Shown: piece after piece, positions 1 through 5,237 of the stretch
Position numbering within the stretch: the stretch's first letter is position 1
Layout of the letters: each line of letters begins with the position of its first letter
Source of the DNA: DATIJP01 sp964569185
Lineage (GTDB): Bacteria > Chlamydiota > Chlamydiia > Chlamydiales > Rhabdochlamydiaceae
Assembly: GCA_964569185.1 (NCBI GenBank)
Contig: CAZMTP010000070.1
Location: forward strand, 1 to 5,323
Length of the DNA: 5,323 nt
Reading direction: 5' to 3'
Program-made: the position numbers and the translations under genes
Notes under the pieces: model-generated
The model's database searches: none
What the model was told of the DNA's origin: nothing
Seen by the model: only the letters and a program-made list of their open reading frames with translations

Positions 1-785
1 CATCCAAACAATGTTTCTGTTTCCCAACGTCTCCGATACATCCCTAGAGGATTTTCAAATTCGCAATTGGAAACAATGATCATTTGCTCTTTAGCCCCTT
101 TTCTTCGTTCAATGGAAATTAAGAGGGAATAACCCCATAAATTAACAGGATAATTGATGACTTTTTTTTGACCGAGCCACTTGCGTAATTGTCCTACTGC
201 AAGTGTCCCATTTTCCCCGATTCTCACTGTGAAGTTTTTCTTGATCCTGATGATAAAAGAAATTTTTTCCGTAACCAAAAAATGGAACCATTCTGTCCCA
301 ACAAATTCCCGGTCAGCAAGAAGAGCTTGAATCTTGTCATGTCCAAGTCGATCCAGAACTCGTTTTAGGATATCAATTCTATCTTTTGTGGAAGAATTGC
401 CTTCCAGATCCAATACAATCCAGAAAAGAGGAATACTGATGCCCAAGTAAGTCACTGATAGCATTAGAATATTGATCGGAGTTTTACCCCATTTCCTGTT
501 TGTTCGATCAAGAACCAAAAGGTATTTGTCTTCAAGAGGAAATAGCCGAAGAACAAGCAGAACAATAGTACTCATATCAAAGGAAAAACCAGTGAAAAAT
601 CGACAAATTCTTCGGTAGGAAGATTCCTCCTTAGCATCAGTTTTAAATGCTGCTGCAATTTGGGTCAGATTGACTGTTCTAACGCAAAAAAGGGCCTGAA
701 GAATTTGTACAAGGCAATTAAGACGGGCCTTGTTCCAATCAAAGAAATGGGATAAAGTTATTTCTAACTCGCTGATTTGTTTCAT
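1..785 (-). CDS. IS4-family transposase, 3' part outside the window
   Basis: This is a DDE transposase of the IS4 family, which catalyses cut-and-paste movement of its insertion sequence. The frame is open for 261 codons from the ATG at 783-785 to the left edge, with no stop or frameshift. The catalytic residues are visible: Asp93 in VLDRTNRKWG, Asp158 in LLADREFVG, and Glu257 in YRRRWETETLF, which is the IS4 'YREK' signature (Tyr250, Arg253, Glu257; its Lys would be at 264, just outside). The N-terminal 60 residues are a helical region containing VRTVNLTQIAAAF, as in related transposases. The start is supported by an SD, GAGG at 790-793, four bases upstream. Only the C-terminal tail is missing, so the copy may well be active. 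It lies in the same orientation as the upstream orphan gene. The family call is firm; the exact IS name and its terminal repeats cannot be given because the other end is outside the window. Confidence 0.95.
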   Translation of the reverse strand, partial: MKQISELEITLSHFFDWNKARLNCLVQILQALFCVRTVNLTQIAAAFKTDAKEESSYRRICRFFTGFSFDMSTIVLLVLRLFPLEDKYLLVLDRTNRKWGKTPINILMLSVTYLGISIPLFWIVLDLEGNSSTKDRIDILKRVLDRLGHDKIQALLADREFVGTEWFHFLVTEKISFIIRIKKNFTVRIGENGTLAVGQLRKWLGQKKVINYPVNLWGYSLLISIERRKGAKEQMIIVSNCEFENPLGMYRRRWETETLFG

Positions 786-1015
786 TGTACCTCGCTGTTT
801 GATCTCAACGAGATATGATCGCTCTTCAGCGGGTTGTCTTCATCAATTTATTTTTTTGTCCAGTACAGAGCAAAAATACCCAACTTGTATGCAACTTAAG
901 GAACATGGAAAGAAAAGATTTATACAGGAATGTGATCAGGAACAGAAAAGCTTATAATCACTTCGCCGTTTTCTTTCTTGTCAATGGAAAGTATATACTA
1001 CCAGTAAATTAATGA
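786..1015 (-). other. Leader and presumed end of the insertion sequence
   Basis: This 230-base stretch separates the transposase from the orphan gene. It should contain the outer terminal repeat of the IS, but that repeat cannot be delimited because its partner lies outside the window. On the minus strand there is a perfect TTGACA (979-984) followed 19 bases later by GATTAT (954-959), a plausible but wide-spaced promoter for the transposase. Short plus-strand frames cross the region, but they lack ribosome binding sites and look non-coding. I see no clear Rho-independent terminator after the orphan gene. Confidence 0.4.
791..812 (-). promoter_or_regulatory. Hairpin sequestering the transposase ribosome binding site
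   Basis: On the minus strand CTCGTTG (806-812) can pair with CAGCGAG (791-797) to form a 7-bp stem with one G-U wobble and an 8-base loop. The second arm contains most of the GAGG Shine-Dalgarno of the transposase. A competing 5-bp hairpin (ATCTC at 802-806, GAGAT at 810-814) uses part of the first arm. Several IS elements of this broad group (IS10, IS50) hide the transposase start in RNA structure to limit expression from outside transcripts; a similar role here is inference. Confidence 0.4.
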
Positions 1016-2182
1016 TCACGATCCGTTTGTAAACATTAGAGAACCGAGAAGTAATTCTAGATCTTTTAGACACTCTTCTTCCTCTTCTTCGCTGCAATGC
1101 ACGACAAACTCACAGATATTACTGCCCAGTGGAACGTAGATACGATTCACCACAATATCTTCATTTTCGTATGCTTCGACAGTATCCCAAAAATAGTTCC
1201 CTAGTAGAAAATTTACATGATTTTCATGTGCATAAATAGCGCCGCTTCTTTTCTCAACGGAACGTTCTCGAAGAGTGGATTCCAGCTTTGAATGGGTATT
1301 AGAACAGTTAACCGATAAAATGCCGCGACCTGAAAGCTGCAATGTTCCGTCATATTCTCCATAACGCCATAATATAGGCGTGATATGCTGCGGCACCTGG
1401 AATGCTAACCGATTGCCCGTACTAAAATAGCGATCGTTCATGATATCCAGATGATAAATGCGATTTTTTGAATCGAAGAAATAGTGATCATCGTCAGCAG
1501 CGAAAAAATCTTCCCCTTCTTCGATCTCTGGTATTCGTGATGCTATTATTTCTCTATAAAATCTTGAAATAACGAGCGCCTTCTCTTTCTCAGTGAATTG
1601 ACTTTTTTCGTCATCCTCTTCCTCATTGAATTGACTTTCTTCGTCATCGCTATAATTTCTGGGCGTTTCCTGATCCCATTTTGGAAAATGATTGAGAGCC
1701 GCTTTTTTTGCTGCTAACCAGGACTGGTTTTCTTCTTCTGTTAAATGGAAGCAGTTAATAACTCGCTGAGCTTCTTCTAATAGAGTCTCAGTGACCAAAC
1801 CATCATCTGAGCGATCCTGAGAGAGGCGCGTATCAATTTCACTTCTTCCGAAGCCACCGATGTATAACAGGGCCGCCTTTTCAAACTCTTTTAGCTGTAG
1901 ATAACAGATCCCACTAAAGAATAGGATCCCAGTGGGGAAGCTTCCTGGATTGGCATAAACCTTTTCGAAAAGATGCCTTTTTTGATCAGGAGAAATTTCT
2001 TTATTAAATAGGAAACTTTTTATCCAGTATTCATCTTGAAAATCCTCTTCACTAAGGTCTTCAAAGGGTTTGTTGTAAATAAGCTCGATAAATTCTTTAA
2101 GAAAGCTTTCACGCTCTTCAAGAGGCGTTTGCGCATTTAGCAGAGCCGCAGATAGAAATATGAGACAAAAAAAATGTTTCAA
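1016..2182 (-). CDS. Secreted acidic protein of unknown function
   Basis: I do not recognise this 388-residue protein. Residues 1-17 form a signal peptide (MKHFFCLIFLSAALLNA, probable cleavage before Gln18), so it is predicted to be exported. Residues 84-145 look helical and TPR-like (GICYLQLKEFEKAALLYIGG). A very acidic linker at 178-203 contains two tandem 11-residue units (DDEESQFNEEE, DDEKSQFTEKE). Residues 207-388 look like a mixed beta-rich domain with aromatic stretches (DDDHYFF, GNYFWDTVEAYENED), closed by a run of six Glu at 365-370 and a hydrophobic helix. The start is TTG at 2180-2182, chosen because GAGAGG (2188-2193) sits five bases upstream and the signal peptide begins exactly there. 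It is transcribed divergently from dinD and followed, same strand, by the IS. Function is unknown; coding status is well supported. Confidence 0.85.
   Translation of the reverse strand: MKHFFCLIFLSAALLNAQTPLEERESFLKEFIELIYNKPFEDLSEEDFQDEYWIKSFLFNKEISPDQKRHLFEKVYANPGSFPTGILFFSGICYLQLKEFEKAALLYIGGFGRSEIDTRLSQDRSDDGLVTETLLEEAQRVINCFHLTEEENQSWLAAKKAALNHFPKWDQETPRNYSDDEESQFNEEEDDEKSQFTEKEKALVISRFYREIIASRIPEIEEGEDFFAADDDHYFFDSKNRIYHLDIMNDRYFSTGNRLAFQVPQHITPILWRYGEYDGTLQLSGRGILSVNCSNTHSKLESTLRERSVEKRSGAIYAHENHVNFLLGNYFWDTVEAYENEDIVVNRIYVPLGSNICEFVVHCSEEEEEECLKDLELLLGSLMFTNGS
1594..1648 (-). repeat. Tandem 33-bp repeat encoding an acidic 11-residue unit
   Basis: Nearly identical 22-base blocks at 1594-1615 and 1627-1648 (TGAATTGACTTTYTTCGTCATC as read on the plus strand) are spaced 33 bases apart. 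They encode two copies of an acidic unit, DDE(E/K)SQF followed by four residues, at residues 179-200 of the orphan secreted protein. A whole-codon period points to slippage-type expansion of a disordered linker. Confidence 0.75.
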
Positions 2183-2214
2183 TCAAGCCTCTCTTTTTAC
2201 TTTGCAAGTGCGAA

Positions 2215-2243
2215 ATATTATCATTTTGATGCGTTTACTTCAA
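2215..2243 (-). promoter_or_regulatory. Candidate promoter of the acidic secreted protein
   Basis: On the minus strand TTGAAG (2238-2243) and TAATAT (2215-2220) are separated by 17 bases. The -10 hexamer is preceded by TGA, an extended -10 arrangement. Each hexamer matches the sigma70 consensus at four of six positions. The SD and TTG start follow about 25-35 bases downstream. This is a sequence-based guess only. Confidence 0.4.
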
Positions 2244-2305
2244 TTCTCTTGGCAAAGATTGACTGTTTCAGTAAGGTGTTTTTTTCATCACTAGACACTA
2301 ATTTC

Positions 2306-2328
2306 GTTGTATGATTTTTCCATACAAC
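2306..2328. promoter_or_regulatory. Inverted repeat between divergent genes, candidate operator
   Basis: GTTGTATG (2306-2313) and CATACAAC (2321-2328) are perfect inverted arms around a 7-base T-rich spacer. The site lies about 80 bases upstream of the preferred dinD start and overlaps a TATGAT (2310-2315) that could be the dinD -10, although no good -35 is visible at 16-18 bases. It is not a LexA box of the CTGT-N8-ACAG type. It shares a TGTA-N11-TACA core with a site inside the bro gene (4893-4911). An 8-bp arm pair alone could occur by chance; the position and the shared core make it a candidate repressor site. Confidence 0.4.
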
Positions 2329-2407
2329 TGAATAAATCCTTCAAATGATTGATGAATATTTTGTGCTCATCTATCCTTTGTCTAAAAATTTCTTGCAGAG
2401 GTTTCAT

Positions 2408-3321
2408 ATGAAAGATTCTAACGAGACTCAGCTTACACCTAGCAATTTGTCTTTTGAGTCTCTAAAAAAGATTAACCAATACGGCATAGAATATTGGAGT
2501 GCCCGTGATCTTCAAATCTGTCTTGGAGATCGGANNNNNNNNNNTTTGTATATTCAGAGTTGATAAAATTTTAAACCACTATTAAAATGTCTATTTATTC
2601 TTGTAAACAGTCCGGAAATGACCCAAAAAACCATTTTGTCGGCGCCGACAAAATGGTCCAAATCGGAAGTCAAACAGAACGGGAGGTAAACGATTATCAC
2701 CTTTCGCGTTTTGCCTGCTATCTCATAGCTCAAAATGGAGACCCCAGAAAACCGGAAATTGCGCAGGCGCAAAAATACTTTGCCATTCAGACGCGCCGCC
2801 AAGAGCTTTCGGATGAAATTGCTGCTGATTTGGAACGCCTTGAGCTAAGAAAACAAGCCTCAGTGGAGTTCAAAGCTCTATCAGGAGCAGCCCGCGACGC
2901 CGGTGTACAAAACAAAATGTTCGGCGTATTCCATGACGCTGGATATAAGGGTCTCTATGGCGGGCTTGGAGTCGATGCCATCAAAGCTCGGAAAGGCATC
3001 GATCCCAAAGAACAACTCATGGATAGAATGAATACAACTGAGCTTTCAGCCAATCAATTCCGAATGACTCATACACGAGAAAAGCTCAAACTGGAAAATA
3101 TCAAAAACCAAAGAGATGCCATGGAAGTTCACGAAGCTGTGGGGAAAGAAGTTCGGGCTGCTATTTCTAAAATTGGTGTTGCCATGCCTGAAAATATCCC
3201 TCCAGCCGAGCCGATCAAAAATGTTGAAAAGCGTTTAAAAAAGACCAAGCCGAAGCTGCTCATTGATGATAAAGATTCTGGTCTCATACCACAAAACTTT
3301 CAGAGCAACCTGGAGTCGTGA
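2408..3321 (+). CDS. dinD: DinD-like DNA damage-inducible protein, interrupted by an assembly gap
   Basis: E. coli DinD belongs to the SOS regulon and is reported to act on RecA filaments; that is family knowledge, not shown here. The N-terminal part (YWSARDLQICLG, residues 29-40) and the part after the gap match DinD throughout: HFVGADKMV, LSRFACYLIAQNGDPRKPEI, KYFAIQTRRQELSD, GYKGLYGGLG, ARKGI, MNTTELSANQFRMT, and HEAVGKEVRAAISKIG. The preferred start is ATG 2408, with AGAGG at 2397-2401; an upstream in-frame ATG at 2345 has no SD. The frame breaks at ten N (2535-2544), and TAA at 2572-2574 lies in the downstream frame. Both are probably sequencing artefacts. Joining LG (residues 39-40) to YSE at 2551 and repairing a compensating indel pair gives about 296 residues, near the usual length (E. 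coli 274). If the TAA were real this would be a pseudogene. The downstream ATG at 2587 would lack the N-terminal region. Confidence 0.85.
2527..2534 (+). other. Residual Illumina adapter at a contig end
   Basis: The eight bases immediately before the N run read AGATCGGA, identical to the start of the TruSeq adapter (AGATCGGAAGAGC). The DinD reading frame matches its family up to CLG and stops matching exactly here. The first A may also be the genuine third base of the Gly codon. These bases should not be treated as genomic. Confidence 0.75.
2535..2544. other. Assembly gap (10 N) inside dinD
   Basis: Ten undetermined bases join two contigs inside dinD. The number of N is probably a placeholder and not a measured distance. 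Protein alignment to E. coli DinD (LLGYSEY) suggests that no residue is missing and that the contigs overlap by roughly two codons: CTT GGA before the gap corresponds to TTT GTA after it. Confidence 0.9.
2630..2657. repeat. Perfect 28-bp palindrome inside dinD
   Basis: The half-site ACCATTTTGTCGGC (2630-2643) is followed directly by its exact reverse complement (2644-2657), with no spacer. It encodes the conserved HFVGADKMV segment (about residues 68-76 of the repaired protein), and the same peptide is therefore readable in the antisense frame. A cruciform or strong RNA hairpin is possible. It lies about 85 bases downstream of the assembly gap. Confidence 0.9.
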
Positions 3322-3442
3322 TCATGGCGACACCCGCTATTAAAAATTGTTGTATTAAATTAACTTTGTTTCCGTCTTCATCATAATAGATCACAGAGTT
3401 ACTCAACCCTTCTTCGGCCCTTAGAAAAGGTTTTTTATTCAT
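3284..3442 (-). pseudogene. Small coupled ORF, probably the 5' remnant of a longer gene
   Basis: This frame encodes 52 residues from the ATG at 3440-3442, which overlaps the stop of the upstream DUF4431 gene by eight bases (ATGAATAA), an arrangement typical of translational coupling. The first half reads like genuine protein (NKKPFLRAEEGLSNSVIYY, then DEDGNK). From memory it faintly resembles the N-termini of longer proteins that continue into a WRNNNPGN motif; that motif is absent here. The last part (about residues 40-52) is antisense to the 3' end of dinD and does not look conserved, so the gene appears truncated at the dinD junction. A longer version starting at 3466 (60 residues) is possible. 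No good SD is visible. It could also be a genuine small protein or a spurious frame. Confidence 0.4.
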
Positions 3443-4256
3443 CGTCATAGATACGTATCGCTTCAATTGTTATTGGAGTATGAACATGGAAAATGAGTGT
3501 TCCCAAATACCCTTCTACAACCACTTGTTGCTGTAAAAATGGAATAGGATCACTTTCAGAATGAGGGGCTATGAGTTGTACCCACCCTCTTGCTTCTGAC
3601 GTGAAAATGTCTTCTTGAGGGATAAACCCAGCTCTATTTAGTCTTTGAATTTCAGATTCTGGAATAACTAAAACCCAGCGAGTTTCAGGAGCATCTCCAT
3701 CTTCTATACTCTCATAATTTGGAACGCCTGGAAATGTGTGCTGCAATATGGTTCCTTGCAAAGATACCAAGGGACATGGGACTATTGCTCCATCAACCGG
3801 GTGTACATATTCAGGATGATAACTCACTTCTTCTTGCCAAACATCTTCTTTGGCTCGGCATTGAAGAACTTCTCTGTCGAAACGGAGGAGGTTCTCCTCA
3901 GTTAAGGCGGGGACTGCTTCGCGTCCCTTCTTATCATATAGCTCGACTAACTCGCCCCTAAAGGAGCGAGATTGCGCCTGAGCAGCCTGTTCAAAGGAGT
4001 CTGCGTCTCCTATTAAAAAATCGCTTCCCTCACTCTGCCATTTATCGGAAGCAAGCCGAGCAGATTGAATACCTGCTTCTTTAGCTGCAACAAACCAATC
4101 TTCCTTTGGCGTTCTGTTAAAAAAGTTAGCGCCTTTCCATTGAGTTCTCCAATAGGTAGCTTTTCCTTCATCAGAATATGCAAAAGTAATAATGAAAAGA
4201 TTGAATAATACAAAGATGCTACCTATGAATATAGAATATGGATGAATTCTCATCAC
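3435..4256 (-). CDS. Secreted hybrid protein: GH5-like N-terminal stub plus DUF4431-like domain
   Basis: A 273-residue exported protein. Residues 8-27 are a hydrophobic signal or anchor segment ending in ITFAYSDE. Residues 34-88 (KGANFFNRTP, EDWFVAAKEAGIQ, LASDKW, DFLIGDADSFE) resemble the opening of a GH5 cellulase-type barrel, but the rest of the barrel and its catalytic glutamates are missing. Residues 90-160 are a polar helical stretch I do not recognise. Residues 165-268 resemble DUF4431: LQGTILQHTFPGVPNYESI, DGDAPETRWVL, and the terminal VVVEGYLGTLIFHVHTP. No enzymatic role can be claimed; a periplasmic or secreted binding role is possible. The start is GTG at 4254-4256, overlapping the bro stop by four bases (GTGA); ATG at 4251-4253 is an equally coupled alternative. 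Domain assignments are from memory of family sequences, the DUF4431 match being the stronger. Confidence 0.75.
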   Translation of the reverse strand: MMRIHPYSIFIGSIFVLFNLFIITFAYSDEGKATYWRTQWKGANFFNRTPKEDWFVAAKEAGIQSARLASDKWQSEGSDFLIGDADSFEQAAQAQSRSFRGELVELYDKKGREAVPALTEENLLRFDREVLQCRAKEDVWQEEVSYHPEYVHPVDGAIVPCPLVSLQGTILQHTFPGVPNYESIEDGDAPETRWVLVIPESEIQRLNRAGFIPQEDIFTSEARGWVQLIAPHSESDPIPFLQQQVVVEGYLGTLIFHVHTPITIEAIRIYDDE

Positions 4257-5116
4257 TTTTGTTCTTCTACAGAAGGTGAGATAACTCTTTGCATATAATT
4301 TTCCTGGGATATAACAGACTTTCCACTTTCCTGCTCCAACTGATGTCTCGCATCTCCTGCAATCTTACCACCTATTGCAGCAGCAGTTTTGTTCTCATCA
4401 AAACCTTGAGCATTTCGATTCACCGCAATCTCTTTTGTTGAAGCTTCTCCTAGCATCGAAAAAATTAATTCAAGATCGGTCATATGATCTCGAAGATTTT
4501 CCCGCTGTAGGCCTTTGTGCTCCTTATACTCCGAAGGAGTCATCCCAAATGTTGCTTTAGAAATTTCCGCTGTCAAAATTGCATACTCACGTTGGAGCTT
4601 AATCCCTCTTTTATCCCACTCGTCAGTTAATTCTTCACGGATTGCGATCCCACGCATCCGCTTTTCGATCCAGGCATCGCTGTAGCCTTTGGCTTTGTAG
4701 ATCGCGCGCGTACGTTGGGTAGCAAGCTCAGGATCTTCTATCTCTTGGACTCTCTCATAACCTACTTTGGCAAGCCATCGTTTAAAAGGCTCTGCTTTAG
4801 GTGAAGGGATGGATTGGATGATGCGAAAGATAGTTTCTGTATTGGCGGTGTCAGTTTCTCTCATCTTTCCGTCAGGAGCCAACAATTTCAACTGTACCGT
4901 TTTTGGGTACAGTTGAATAAAACTTTCATTATCAATGAGTTGAATTTTAAGATTCGACCAATATCGACGTGGGTTAGGACTTTCTGTTAACACTTCTACG
5001 ATATCAATAATTGAGAAATACCATTCCCCATTATGAAAGATGCGGCGGATTTTCTTGTCTTCAAAAACGGCTAGTTTAGAAACTGAGTTGTTGCTGTTTT
5101 TATCCCTGCTTATCAT
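4253..5116 (-). CDS. Bro-N domain protein (phage antirepressor-like)
   Basis: A complete 287-residue member of the BRO family. The Bro-N domain (about residues 14-115) shows its usual pattern: KLAVFEDKKIRRIFHNGEWY, FSIIDIVEVLTES, QLKLLAPDGKMRETDTANTE, and IQSIPSPKAEPFKRWLAKVG. The conserved C-terminal region includes EKRMRGIAIREELTDEW, ILTAEISKATFGMTPSEYK and NLRDHMTDLELIFSMLGEAS. Bro-N domains bind DNA in viral and phage proteins, where they act as antirepressors or regulators; the cellular role of these bacterial chromosomal versions is not established. The start is ATG 5114-5116, with GAGG (5123-5126) six bases upstream. It is the first gene of a coupled unit: its TGA overlaps the start of the secreted hybrid gene. 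A regulatory role over that unit is inference. Codons for residues 67-77 contain a 12-bp inverted repeat. Family assignment is firm. Confidence 0.93.
   Translation of the reverse strand: MISRDKNSNNSVSKLAVFEDKKIRRIFHNGEWYFSIIDIVEVLTESPNPRRYWSNLKIQLIDNESFIQLYPKTVQLKLLAPDGKMRETDTANTETIFRIIQSIPSPKAEPFKRWLAKVGYERVQEIEDPELATQRTRAIYKAKGYSDAWIEKRMRGIAIREELTDEWDKRGIKLQREYAILTAEISKATFGMTPSEYKEHKGLQRENLRDHMTDLELIFSMLGEASTKEIAVNRNAQGFDENKTAAAIGGKIAGDARHQLEQESGKSVISQENYMQRVISPSVEEQK
4887..4917. repeat. 12-bp inverted repeat with T-rich spacer inside the bro gene
   Basis: TTCAACTGTACC (4887-4898) and GGTACAGTTGAA (4906-4917) are perfect inverted arms around the 7-base spacer GTTTTTG. The repeat encodes residues 67-77 (IQLYPKTVQLK), a part of the Bro-N domain that is only moderately conserved. 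Its inner 19 bases (4893-4911) share 13 positions with the inverted repeat upstream of dinD. It could be a DNA-binding site or an mRNA hairpin. Confidence 0.85.
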
Positions 5117-5140
5117 AGATTACCTCATAGTAAAAAGTAG

Positions 5141-5169
5141 ACTATAGAACAGAGATTTTTTAAAAACAA
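5141..5169 (-). promoter_or_regulatory. Candidate sigma70-type promoter of the bro operon
   Basis: On the minus strand TTGTTT (5164-5169) and TATAGT (5141-5146) are separated by exactly 17 bases. The -10 matches the consensus at five of six positions. A start site about seven bases downstream (near 5134) would leave a short leader holding the GAGG Shine-Dalgarno (5123-5126) and the ATG at 5116. The upstream DNA to about 5235 is very AT-rich, as expected around a promoter. Confidence 0.55.
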
Positions 5170-5237
5170 TTCCAAAATCATAAAATAAAAGAGTCTCAGG
5201 CGAAATTTAGGAGAAAATATAGAACATCTGCTTTTAT

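Noticed and set aside
730..1012. Two plus-strand frames of 75 and 65 residues over the transposase start and leader
   Set aside because: There is no ribosome binding site, they overlap each other and the transposase start, and the composition is not protein-like.
2306..2328. LexA/SOS box upstream of dinD
   Set aside because: The arms do not fit CTGT-N8-ACAG; the spacing is different, so SOS control cannot be claimed from this site.
2345..2407. Upstream in-frame ATG as the start of dinD
   Set aside because: It has no Shine-Dalgarno and the extra 21 residues have no counterpart in E. coli DinD; ATG 2408 has AGAGG six bases upstream.
2554..2802. Minus-strand 82-residue frame containing HFVGADKMV
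   Set aside because: It is antisense to dinD; the familiar peptide appears only because the 28-bp palindrome reads the same on both strands.
3419..3436. CCTT-AGAA-AAGG followed by six T as a dinD terminator
   Set aside because: The stem is only 4 bp and lies in the start of the small ORF; it is too weak to call.
3719..3961. Plus-strand 80-residue frame
   Set aside because: It is a shadow of the secreted hybrid gene on the minus strand, with no SD and no recognisable motif.
4013..4213. Minus-strand 66-residue frame in another phase
   Set aside because: It lies wholly within the hybrid gene, whose frame has a signal peptide and family matches.
4375..4560. Plus-strand 61-residue frame
   Set aside because: It is antisense to the conserved C-terminal region of the bro gene, with no SD.
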